Both the position numbers and the translations under genes were made by a program. The notes below the pieces were generated by a model. That model was not told the origin of the DNA and did not search any database. It was given only the letters and a program-made list of their open reading frames with translations. Below are positions 46,686 through 55,470 of a stretch of 64,000 nucleotides of DNA, in pieces (positions within the stretch are counted from its first letter, which is position 1; every line of letters begins with the position of its first letter). The stretch comes from Bacteroides faecis MAJ27 (GTDB lineage Bacteria; Bacteroidota; Bacteroidia; Bacteroidales; Bacteroidaceae), in the NCBI RefSeq assembly GCF_900106755.1, contig NZ_FNNN01000005.1, positions 1-64,000 of the forward strand, in the 5' to 3' direction.

Positions 46686-47987
46686 TTACGAATACCTCCT
46701 CGGATATCGGAACAGGATGGCGAGCAAGGCACAGGCTCCCATGGTGAACGGGTAATAGAGATTACCGATGATACTGATAGGAGAGATGTTGGCTAATCCT
46801 GCGGCAATCAGCATTTGTGCTCCGTAGGGTATAATACCTTGTATCAGACAGGAGAAAGTATCAAGGATGCTGGCGGTCTTTCTACGGTCGAGGTGGAATT
46901 TCTGTGCGATATCCTTGGCAATAGGTCCTGTTGTGATGATGGCAATTGTATTGTTGGCGGTACATAGATTAGCGATGCTGACCAGAGCGGCAATGCTCAG
47001 TTCCGCACCACGTTTTCCGTTGACGTGGCGGGTCAGCTTTTTGATGATAAAATCGATACCGCCATTATAACGGATCGTTTCGAGCATACCACCTGCCAGC
47101 AAGGTGATAATAATCAATTCTCCCATACCTGTGATACCCGTTCCCATTGCTCCAAACCAATCGAATACATCAAAATTTCCGGTAACTATACCGATGATAC
47201 CGCTTGTCAGGATACCTATGATTAATACCAGCATCACGTTCATTCCGGCAATGGCTGTTCCCAGTACTATAATATAAGGTATCACTTTGACCCATTCGAT
47301 CGTTTGTACTTGTGTGGGTGCAGTGATGGATAACCCTTGGAAAATATAGATTCCCAGCACGATAATTGCTGCCGGAACCACAATCATGGAATTGACCCGA
47401 AACTTATCGCGCATCACACATTCCTGTGTTTTGGTAGAGGCGATGGTCGTGTCGGATATAAATGACAGGTTATCTCCGAAGAAAGAACCTCCGACAACGA
47501 CTGCTACCATGAATGGAAGGGCTATTTCAGTCTTTTCGGCCAGACCTACAGCAACAGGGGTAAGGGCTACAATCGTGCCTACACTCGTGCCGATGGATAA
47601 TGAGATGAAACAGGCGGCTATGAATATACCCGCCAATAGTAAATTGTCAGGGAGGATGTGCAGTGTCAGATTGACGGTTGCATCAATGGCTCCCATCTGC
47701 TTGGCGCTTTGTGCAAAAGCTCCGGCAAGAATGAAAATCCATATCATCAGGAGGATATTCTTGTTGGCGGCTCCTACTGAGAACTGGTAAATTCGCTGTT
47801 CGAGCTTCAATCCCCGTGTAATGGCAATTGCGTAGCAGGAAGAGACGAGGAAAGCAACGGTGATAGGTACTTTATAAAAGTCATTAACAAGAATGGAAGT
47901 AACCAGGTAGAGGCAAAGAAATACGAGTAACGGACTCAGTGCCCACCAGCTACCATGACGTTCTTTATGTATTTTTTCTTCTGTCAT
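46686..47987 (-). CDS. nhaC: NhaC-family Na+/H+ antiporter
   Basis: A 433-residue inner membrane protein with about 11-12 hydrophobic helices. Family segments include SLSIGTSVGTIVALTPVAVGLA, GGSFFGDNLSFISDTTIAST (with the conserved Asp-Asn and Asp residues) and CTANNTIAIITTGPIAKDIA. NhaC proteins exchange Na+ for H+; some relatives exchange organic acids such as malate/lactate with Na+. Single gene; a -7 element is at 48018. Confidence 0.88.
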   Translation of the reverse strand: MTEEKIHKERHGSWWALSPLLVFLCLYLVTSILVNDFYKVPITVAFLVSSCYAIAITRGLKLEQRIYQFSVGAANKNILLMIWIFILAGAFAQSAKQMGAIDATVNLTLHILPDNLLLAGIFIAACFISLSIGTSVGTIVALTPVAVGLAEKTEIALPFMVAVVVGGSFFGDNLSFISDTTIASTKTQECVMRDKFRVNSMIVVPAAIIVLGIYIFQGLSITAPTQVQTIEWVKVIPYIIVLGTAIAGMNVMLVLIIGILTSGIIGIVTGNFDVFDWFGAMGTGITGMGELIIITLLAGGMLETIRYNGGIDFIIKKLTRHVNGKRGAELSIAALVSIANLCTANNTIAIITTGPIAKDIAQKFHLDRRKTASILDTFSCLIQGIIPYGAQMLIAAGLANISPISIIGNLYYPFTMGACALLAILFRYPRRYS

Positions 47988-48017
47988 AAATTGATATTAT
48001 GGTATATATTCGAACTG

Positions 48018-48025
48018 CAAAGATA
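48018..48025 (-). promoter_or_regulatory. -7 promoter element of nhaC
   Basis: The complement reads TATCTTTG (perfect TAnnTTTG), 31 nt before the nhaC start. The -33 is not clear. On the other strand TACTTTCG (48143-48150), one base off consensus, is a candidate for the efflux operon. Confidence 0.55.
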
Positions 48026-48182
48026 GTAAGGAAACACATAAGTAGGATAAAAGGCTCAATTTTTCATCTTTTCTTTTTCCGTTTGGGCTCTTTCTTTTTC
48101 CGCTTCAGAAATTAAATTCCTTCTCTTTTTTCCTCTTTCCGTTACTTTCGTGCCGTTGACAACGTAACTAATGTAGAATAGA

Positions 48183-49253
48183 ATGACAACGACTAAATTT
48201 TCATTATGTGTTTTTTGTCTCTGCCTGCTCACGTCGTGTGGTAAAGGAGAGAAGAAAACGAACGAGCCTGTACGGGTAAAAGTGGCGGAAGCGGCAATTC
48301 ATGTTCCTTCTGCAGAGCGTGAATTTTCATTCATTTCCAAGCCGTTCAAGGAGACTGAACTCTCTTTTCGGGTGGGCGGACCGATTGACCGTTTTGAAGT
48401 GTATGCAGGTAACTTCTATCACCGGGGAGATATTATAGCTGAAATTGATTCTCGTGATTTTCGTATTCGTAAGGAACGTGCCGAAGCTATTTATCATCAG
48501 GCAAAGGCGGAATTCGAGCGAATCAAAGTGTTGTATGAGAAAAACAACTTATCTGCCAGTGCCTATGAAAAAGCGCATGCAGACTATACTTCTGCCAGAA
48601 CGGCTTATGAAACAGCCGTCAATGAACTCGAAGATACACGGCTGATCGCCCCTTTTGACGGATATATAGGGGAAGTATATATTGAAAAATATCAGGATGT
48701 GAAAGCAACTCAGTCTGTCGTCTCTTTTATCGATATCACTCAGTTGAAGATAGAAGCGTATGTGACTCAGGAAATCGCATTTCAAGCGAAGGAGATCAAG
48801 GAAGTAGGAATTCGTTTTGATGTTCGTCCCGAAGTCGTATATCCGGCAAAAGTGATAGAGATTTCGAAGAGTACGACGCGCAATAACCTTTCTTTCCTTA
48901 TGACGGCATTGTTGCCCAATAAACAAGGGGAATGGCCTGCCGGTATCTCAGGGAAAATGTTGCTGGATCTTCCTTCCTTGTCATCTGTCCCCATGGTGAC
49001 TGTTCCGCAAACGGCTCTTAATCATCGTCCCACTGAAGGAGATTATGTCTGGATGGTGGATCATGCGACAGGGAAAGTGTGGAAGAAAAAAGTCGTTTTA
49101 GGTGAATTACTTCCGAATGGAAGAGTGGAAGTGAAGGGTGGACTGCAGGCAGGAGATCAGGTAGCTGTGAGTAAATTACGTTTTCTTTCGGACGGGATGC
49201 CTGTGGATATCATTTCTCAGAAAGAAAACAAACCGGTTACTGCTCAAAAGTAA
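48183..49253 (+). CDS. RND efflux membrane fusion lipoprotein
   Basis: Periplasmic adaptor linking the inner membrane pump to the outer membrane channel, 356 residues. Lipobox LLTSC (C19). The order is the usual one: barrel-sandwich half (RVGGPIDRFEVYAGNFYHRGDIIAEIDSRDF), a coiled-coil hairpin (about 95-150), the second half (DTRLIAPFDGYIGEV), beta-barrel and membrane-proximal domains. It is the first of five genes in one operon. Confidence 0.92.
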   Translation: MTTTKFSLCVFCLCLLTSCGKGEKKTNEPVRVKVAEAAIHVPSAEREFSFISKPFKETELSFRVGGPIDRFEVYAGNFYHRGDIIAEIDSRDFRIRKERAEAIYHQAKAEFERIKVLYEKNNLSASAYEKAHADYTSARTAYETAVNELEDTRLIAPFDGYIGEVYIEKYQDVKATQSVVSFIDITQLKIEAYVTQEIAFQAKEIKEVGIRFDVRPEVVYPAKVIEISKSTTRNNLSFLMTALLPNKQGEWPAGISGKMLLDLPSLSSVPMVTVPQTALNHRPTEGDYVWMVDHATGKVWKKKVVLGELLPNGRVEVKGGLQAGDQVAVSKLRFLSDGMPVDIISQKENKPVTAQK

Positions 49254-49260
49254 ATAGAAG

Positions 49261-52200
49261 ATGAAATTGGTGAAATATTTCTTGCAGAAGAAGTCGGTGA
49301 CTATTCTGCTGCTGGTATTAGTGTTGGGAGGAGGATTGTTTTCTTATGTCAAAATGGGAAAACTGGAAGATGCCCCGTTTACTATCAAGCAAGCATTGGT
49401 GATGACTCCTTATCCGGGTGCTTCTCCTTCCGAAGTGCAGTCTCAGGTGACGGATGTATTGGAGGAATCGATACAGTCATTAGGAGAGTTGTACTATCTG
49501 AAGACTGAGAATCGGGCAGGATTATCTAAAATAACTGTTTATGTGAAGAAGGAAATCCGGGCAGACGAGATGCAGCAATTGTGGGATAAACTTCGTCGGA
49601 AAGTCAATGATGTGCAGTCGAAACTTCCTGCAGGAGCAGGTCCTTCCGTGGTAAATGATGATTTTGGGGATGTGCTGGGTGTTTTCTATGGTCTGACGGG
49701 GGAAGGATATTCTTACCGGGAACTGGAAAATCAGGCGAAGCTTATCAAGAATGAGCTGCTCAGAGTGAAAGATGTGGCAAAAGTCGAGATTTACGGCGTA
49801 CAGTCTCCAACGATTGATGTTATTCTTAATCCCTCCGTTATGGCACGGAGCGGAATTACGACTGCGGATATTTCGCGTGCTTTCGATGCGCAGAATAGAG
49901 TGGTGGATGCCGGAGGAATTGATGCCGGTGTAAACAGGATACGGATTGAGTCTACCGGAAATTTTTATTCTCTGGATGATATTCGGAATATGACTATCGT
50001 ATCACGTACAGGTGAACATTTCCGGTTGGCTGATATTGCGGAGGTTCAGGAGAGCTATCAGACACCTCCAAGCAATAAAATGCGGATTAACGGTCAGCCT
50101 GCTGTGGGGATTGCTATTTCTACAATTCCTACAGGGAACGTGGTCGATATGGCAGAGGCGGTGAAACTGGTGATTGACCGTTTTACAGAAACAATGTCCG
50201 AAGGGTTTGAGTTGCAGACGATTTATGACCAGGGTTATGAATCGGCGGTAGCCAATCAAGGATTTATCCTGAATCTGATCATATCTGTTGTGACAGTAGT
50301 AGCTATTCTGTTGTTCTTCATAGGGTTCAAGAATGGCATTCTGATTGGCAGCGGATTGGTGTTTTCTATTTTTGCTACGTTGATTGTGATGTTTTCGCAA
50401 GGAATTGCATTGCAGCGTATGTCACTTGCCGCCATTATCATTGCCATGGGAATGCTGGTAGATAACGCTATTGTGGTTTCTGATTCGGCCTTGGTCAATA
50501 TGCAGCGGGGGATGCGTAAACGGGTAGCTATATTACGCGCTTGTTCTTCGACCTCATTGCCCCTGTTGGCGGCAACAGTGATTGCGATTCTGACCTTCTT
50601 GCCTATTTATTATTCGCCGCATATTACCGGCGAGTTATTGTCATCCTTAGTTGTAGTTATCGGCGTTTCGCTGATGTTCAGTTGGGTCTTTGCGCTGACA
50701 CAGACTCCGTTCTTTATACAGGAGTTTGTCCGTCGGCCGAGACCCGACGAACTTAAGGCGGCTCTTTTTGCAGGCAAGTATTATGATAAATTCCGTTCTG
50801 CATTAAGATGGGTGATTCGTCACCGGTATGCGACGATTGGATGTATGGTCGTTATGCTGGTGTTGTCGGCATGGAGTTTCAAGTTTATTCCGAAGGTCTT
50901 TGTCCCTGCTTTGGATAAGCAGTATTTTACATTGGATATGTGGCTGCCCGAAGGGACACGGATTGAAGAAACAGATAAGATGGTGATGGATATGGCGGCG
51001 TATATCCGTGGACAGGAAGAAACGGAAATGGTCTCGACTTATGTAGGGCGCACTCCGCCGCGTTATTATCTGTCAAACGTCTCCTTTGGGCCTCAATCCA
51101 ACTATGCACAGATTCTGGTGAAATGCAAGACTTCGAAACTTTCCCGTCAGTTGCATGCCCGTTTGCAGGATTCTATTTCGTTGAAGTATCCGGAGCCGTT
51201 GATTAAAGTAAATAAATTCGAGTTGAGTCCATTGACGGAGGCGGTGATTGAAGCCCGTTTTCTCGGGCCGGACCCTGCCGTACTCGATTCGCTGGTGGGA
51301 CAGGCTGTTGAGGTGATGAGGCGAAATCCCAAGGTTGCGGATGCCCGGAATGAATGGGGAAATATGTCGATGATAATTCGTCCGGTGTATGATCCGATGA
51401 AAGCCGGAGCATTGGGGATTACAAAAGCTTCGATGATGGAGTCGGTGAAGTCAATTAATGATGGTTTGCCTGTCGGTGTCTATCGGGATAATGAAAAGAA
51501 AGTTCCCGTTCTTTTGAAATCGGGTAATGTGGATATAACGGACGCTAATTCTTTAGGAGACTTCTCCATATGGAATGGAGAAAGGTCGGCTCCGCTTTCG
51601 CAGGTAACGGAGCGGGTAGAGACGACATGGGAATTTCCACAGGTGAGAACCTATAACCGTCAGTTGTCAATGGCTGCAATGTGCGGCGTGAAACCGGGGC
51701 ATACGATGGCGGAAGTACACGGAGAAATCCGGAAAGAAATAGAGAATATCCGACTTCCCGAAGGATATACTTTCTTTTGGGATGCCCAGTATAAGGATCA
51801 GGGGGAGGCGATGCAGGCTATTGCCAAATATTTCCCGCTGGCATTTCTTGCATTGGTTGTTATTTTAGTTTGTCTGTTCGGTAATTTCCGTGACCCGGTT
51901 ATTATTCTTTGTGTCCTGCCTTTGTCTTTGATAGGCATTGCGGTGGGGATGCTTTTGACTGGTTTCGATTTTGGGTTCTTCCCGATAGCCGGCTGGTTGG
52001 GGTTGCTTGGGATGATAATTAAAAATGTGATTGTACTGATTGATGAAATAAATGTGCAGCACCGGACCGGAATTGATCTGTATACATCTATTGTTGAGGC
52101 TACGGTTTCCCGAACTCGTCCGGTATTGATGGCAGCTACTACTACCATCCTCGGTATGGTTCCGTTATTGTTCGATGTTGCTTTCGGCGGAATGGCTGCT

Positions 52201-52293
52201 ACTATTATTTTCGGACTGACGTTTGCTACGGGACTGACCTTGTTTGTCACCCCTGCATTATATTCAATGTTTTATAAAGTAAAAGGAAAATAA
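49261..52293 (+). CDS. RND-family inner membrane efflux pump
   Basis: Proton-driven multidrug or metabolite exporter of the AcrB/HAE type, 1010 residues. There are 12 membrane helices: one at the N-terminus, five around 335-540 and six at the C-terminal end, with two large periplasmic domains between. The helix 4 motif of the proton relay is seen in GMLVDNAIVVSDSALVNMQRGMRKR. It starts 7 nt after the adaptor gene. The substrate cannot be read from the sequence. Confidence 0.95.
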   Translation: MKLVKYFLQKKSVTILLLVLVLGGGLFSYVKMGKLEDAPFTIKQALVMTPYPGASPSEVQSQVTDVLEESIQSLGELYYLKTENRAGLSKITVYVKKEIRADEMQQLWDKLRRKVNDVQSKLPAGAGPSVVNDDFGDVLGVFYGLTGEGYSYRELENQAKLIKNELLRVKDVAKVEIYGVQSPTIDVILNPSVMARSGITTADISRAFDAQNRVVDAGGIDAGVNRIRIESTGNFYSLDDIRNMTIVSRTGEHFRLADIAEVQESYQTPPSNKMRINGQPAVGIAISTIPTGNVVDMAEAVKLVIDRFTETMSEGFELQTIYDQGYESAVANQGFILNLIISVVTVVAILLFFIGFKNGILIGSGLVFSIFATLIVMFSQGIALQRMSLAAIIIAMGMLVDNAIVVSDSALVNMQRGMRKRVAILRACSSTSLPLLAATVIAILTFLPIYYSPHITGELLSSLVVVIGVSLMFSWVFALTQTPFFIQEFVRRPRPDELKAALFAGKYYDKFRSALRWVIRHRYATIGCMVVMLVLSAWSFKFIPKVFVPALDKQYFTLDMWLPEGTRIEETDKMVMDMAAYIRGQEETEMVSTYVGRTPPRYYLSNVSFGPQSNYAQILVKCKTSKLSRQLHARLQDSISLKYPEPLIKVNKFELSPLTEAVIEARFLGPDPAVLDSLVGQAVEVMRRNPKVADARNEWGNMSMIIRPVYDPMKAGALGITKASMMESVKSINDGLPVGVYRDNEKKVPVLLKSGNVDITDANSLGDFSIWNGERSAPLSQVTERVETTWEFPQVRTYNRQLSMAAMCGVKPGHTMAEVHGEIRKEIENIRLPEGYTFFWDAQYKDQGEAMQAIAKYFPLAFLALVVILVCLFGNFRDPVIILCVLPLSLIGIAVGMLLTGFDFGFFPIAGWLGLLGMIIKNVIVLIDEINVQHRTGIDLYTSIVEATVSRTRPVLMAATTTILGMVPLLFDVAFGGMAATIIFGLTFATGLTLFVTPALYSMFYKVKGK

Positions 52294-52295
52294 AG

Positions 52296-53600
52296 ATGAA
52301 AATAAGAATATATAGCTTGTTGTTTTGCGGCTTTGCTCTGGGACCTTTATCTGCTTTTGCCCAACAGAGTCCTTTGCTTGAGAAATACCGGACGATGGCA
52401 CTGGATTACAATCACGACTTGAAGGCGGCAGAAAAGAACATAGCCGCCAGTGTGGAAGTGGAAAAATCAGCCCGGGCAGATTTGAAACCGAAACTTTCCG
52501 GAGCAGCTAATTTTCAGTATACAGAGAATCCGCTGGAACTGACTTTGGACGTCCCTTCTTTGGGATTATCGAGAACTGTAGAAGGGAGGCAGCTAAACTA
52601 TGGCGGCTCTCTGTCTATCGTGCAACCGGTCTATACGGGCGGACGCGTGCTGGAATCCATTCGCATGGCACAGCATCAGCAATCATTGGCTGCCAATCAG
52701 GCAAGGGCTTTGAATGACGCCGTTTGTTATCAGACGGATATTCAATATTGGAGTGCCGTAGCCCGGCAGGAGATTGTGTCTGTTGCCGAAGATTTTCGTA
52801 ACTCTATAGCAGCTTTGGTTCAGACAATCAAAGAAAGGGTGGAGGTAGGGCTTGTTGATCCGCAAGATTTACTGATGGCGGAAGTAAAGTTGAATGAGGC
52901 GGAATATCAGTTGCTTCAGGCACAAAGTAATTTTGAAACAGGGCGCATGGCATTGAATTCTATGATTGGTGTTCAGCTGGAACATCATACGGAGCTGGAT
53001 TCGCAGATACCGATGGTGGTGGTCGAAGATTCTACGTGGCTGTCTGCCGGCATGACACGTCCTGAGATCCAAATAGCTTATGACCGGATTCGTATGGCCG
53101 AGAGTACAAAGAAGTTGAATGATTCGCAGTTCAAACCTCAGTTTTATGTGGGTATAGACGGAAGTTACTCTTCTCCCGGATATAATTTCAAGAAAGATCT
53201 GGACCCTAATTATGCTGTTTATGCTAAAGTCTCCGTACCCATTTTCGAGTGGGGAAAGCGTAAAAGTGAGAAACGTGCTTCTTCTTTTCGGATAGGTATG
53301 GCAGAAGATAATTTGAATAAAGTGATGGATCAGGTGGAACTGGAAATAGGCGTGGCACGTAAAGCATTGTCACAAGCCATTGAGCGGGTCCGTTTAAGTG
53401 AAAGTTCATTGGCCAAAGCAGAAGAAAATGAAGCGAAAGCCATAGAACGTTATAATGAAGGAAAGGTTTCAGTGGTGGAGGTGATTGATGCGCAAACCTA
53501 TCGGCAGACATCGCAGGTGAATTATGTGCAGGCCAAAGCTGCGGCACAAGGACACTATTCGGAGTTAATAAAAGCTCTTCACGGATATGATTGTCGATAA
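52296..53600 (+). CDS. TolC-like outer membrane efflux channel
   Basis: A 434-residue outer membrane factor with a signal peptide cleaved after SAFAQ and the duplicated helical TolC domains (about 35-215 and 245-430, with the second ending QTSQVNYVQAKAAAQGHYSELIKAL). It completes the tripartite pump with the two genes before it; the start is 2 nt past the pump stop. Confidence 0.92.
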   Translation: MKIRIYSLLFCGFALGPLSAFAQQSPLLEKYRTMALDYNHDLKAAEKNIAASVEVEKSARADLKPKLSGAANFQYTENPLELTLDVPSLGLSRTVEGRQLNYGGSLSIVQPVYTGGRVLESIRMAQHQQSLAANQARALNDAVCYQTDIQYWSAVARQEIVSVAEDFRNSIAALVQTIKERVEVGLVDPQDLLMAEVKLNEAEYQLLQAQSNFETGRMALNSMIGVQLEHHTELDSQIPMVVVEDSTWLSAGMTRPEIQIAYDRIRMAESTKKLNDSQFKPQFYVGIDGSYSSPGYNFKKDLDPNYAVYAKVSVPIFEWGKRKSEKRASSFRIGMAEDNLNKVMDQVELEIGVARKALSQAIERVRLSESSLAKAEENEAKAIERYNEGKVSVVEVIDAQTYRQTSQVNYVQAKAAAQGHYSELIKALHGYDCR

Positions 53601-53616
53601 AAAGCGCTAACTTTGT

Positions 53617-54672
53617 ATGAAAAGAGCCGACTATATGAATGTAAAGTTGAACACCTTATTATATGTAGTGCTGTTTTCAGGGTTGGGTATATTCTCTTTC
53701 CTGTTACTGATCAATTATGCAACCTTCTCTGATCGGGTTGCTGATATATTACATTCAGTCAGTACACTGGGATTTTTTATATTGGCTTTTAATGTGCTGG
53801 GATATACCACTATCAGATTAAGTTCATGGATCGACAATCAGTATGCGCTGAATCTGTATCGGTGTTGGAAGCTGGTCTCGGTCTATATGGTCGTAATGGG
53901 GATGTTTTTTTTGCTGAACTACGGTTTGATGGTAACTGCCAAATTATTGGCAGGAGCTTCCCATCCGTTTACGTTTCCCAACGGAGGATGGCGGATTCTT
54001 ATTACTGTATGGCTAGTAGAGCTTGTCATTTTAGGATTGCTGTTGGTTAATCGTTCCATGCGGAATACATTGAAGTTGCAGCAAGAAGCGGCTGCCTTGC
54101 AGAAAGAGAATAATACGGCACGATATACGGCTCTTCAGAACCAATTGAATCCTCATTTCCTATTCAATAGCCTGAATACATTAATTTCGGAAATTCGATA
54201 CAATCCGGCAAATGCGGAGTTGTTTACCCAGCATCTTTCCGATGTGTACCGTTATATTCTTCAGTGCCAGAATCAACGACTGACAACATTGAGGGAAGAA
54301 CTGGAATTTCTGAACTCTTATATCTTTTTGCATCGGGTACGGTTAGGGGATTGCATCCATATAGATAACCGTATTCCGAAAGCCTGTCTGGAAGCTCAAC
54401 TTCCCCCGCTTACGATTCAGTTACTGGCGGAGAATGTAATAAAACATAATGTGATTCATATGGGGAAACCAATGACTATTGAACTGTTTTATCTGGAAAA
54501 GGAAAGGGAACTGGTAGTCAGTAACCGGATGCAGGCTAAAAAATCAGCAACAATTTCAGGGACCGGATTGAAGAATCTTGCTGCCCGGTATAGATTGTTG
54601 TGCAATCGTGATATAGTAGTAGAAAACACTTTACAGAAGTTTACCGTAAAAATACCTTTGCTCTATGAATAA
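53617..54672 (+). CDS. LytS-like sensor histidine kinase
   Basis: A 351-residue inner membrane kinase. Four hydrophobic helices (about 8-30, 42-62, 80-105, 125-147) are followed by the His_kinase domain with LNPHFLFNSLNTL (H180) and a small ATPase domain (GTGLKNLAARY as the G-box). It has no sizeable periplasmic sensor, so it probably senses the membrane state. It starts 16 nt after the channel gene and overlaps its regulator by 8 nt. Confidence 0.9.
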   Translation: MKRADYMNVKLNTLLYVVLFSGLGIFSFLLLINYATFSDRVADILHSVSTLGFFILAFNVLGYTTIRLSSWIDNQYALNLYRCWKLVSVYMVVMGMFFLLNYGLMVTAKLLAGASHPFTFPNGGWRILITVWLVELVILGLLLVNRSMRNTLKLQQEAAALQKENNTARYTALQNQLNPHFLFNSLNTLISEIRYNPANAELFTQHLSDVYRYILQCQNQRLTTLREELEFLNSYIFLHRVRLGDCIHIDNRIPKACLEAQLPPLTIQLLAENVIKHNVIHMGKPMTIELFYLEKERELVVSNRMQAKKSATISGTGLKNLAARYRLLCNRDIVVENTLQKFTVKIPLLYE

Positions 54673-55465
54673 AATAAAAGCAGCCATCATAGAAGATGAG
54701 ATTCCGGCAGCCCGTCTGCTTAAGGATACATTATTGTCTCTTCGTCCCGATTGGGAAGTTCAGTTGTTGCCCGGTAACATTGAAGAGGCGGTAGAATGGT
54801 TCGGACAACATCCTCATCCGGATATTCTCTTTCTGGATATTCAGCTGACGGATGGTAATTCCTTCCTTTTTATAGAACAAGCGCACCCGGAGAGCATGAT
54901 TGTATTTACTACAGCTTATGATGAATATGCCGTACGTGCTTTCTCTGTGAATAGTATTGACTATCTCTTAAAGCCAATCCATGAGGACCGTTTGATGCAG
55001 ACTATTCTTCGTTTTGAAGGGTTGACAAAGAATTATATTCATGATTTCAACCATGAAAGCCGGATGCTGGAAATATTGCAGCAACTTTCTGTTGTACAGG
55101 AAGCTTCTTCTTCAGCACAGAAAAAGTATCGTACCCGTTTCCTGATTTCCGGTGGTGAGAAGCTTTTTACTTTGCAAGTGAGTGATATCGCCTACTTCTA
55201 CTCAGAGAATAAGCTCACCTTTGCCGTGACTCATAAGAACCGTGAGTATCTAATTGATCTGGCATTAGACCGATTGAGCGAACAACTTGACCCGGATCAC
55301 TTTTTCCGAACGAACCGTCAGACATTGGTCTGTATTGATGCCATTCAGCGTATTGAATCCTACTTCTTGGGAAAAGCGATTGTTCATGTGCAACCACCTT
55401 TCAAAGATAAGATCGTGGTGAGCAAAGACAAAATGGCTTCATTCAGGATGTGGCTGAATTATTAG
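54665..55465 (+). CDS. LytTR-type response regulator
   Basis: A 266-residue regulator: receiver domain (about 4-120) with phosphoacceptor D58 in ILFLDIQLTDG and the Lys in YLLKPI, then a LytTR DNA-binding domain (about 155-260, with HFFRTNRQTLVCIDAI). It is partner of the kinase with which it overlaps by 8 nt; it probably controls the efflux operon. It converges on the hybrid kinase gene, whose stop is only 5 nt away. Confidence 0.92.
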   Translation: MNKIKAAIIEDEIPAARLLKDTLLSLRPDWEVQLLPGNIEEAVEWFGQHPHPDILFLDIQLTDGNSFLFIEQAHPESMIVFTTAYDEYAVRAFSVNSIDYLLKPIHEDRLMQTILRFEGLTKNYIHDFNHESRMLEILQQLSVVQEASSSAQKKYRTRFLISGGEKLFTLQVSDIAYFYSENKLTFAVTHKNREYLIDLALDRLSEQLDPDHFFRTNRQTLVCIDAIQRIESYFLGKAIVHVQPPFKDKIVVSKDKMASFRMWLNY

Positions 55466-55470
55466 TCATT

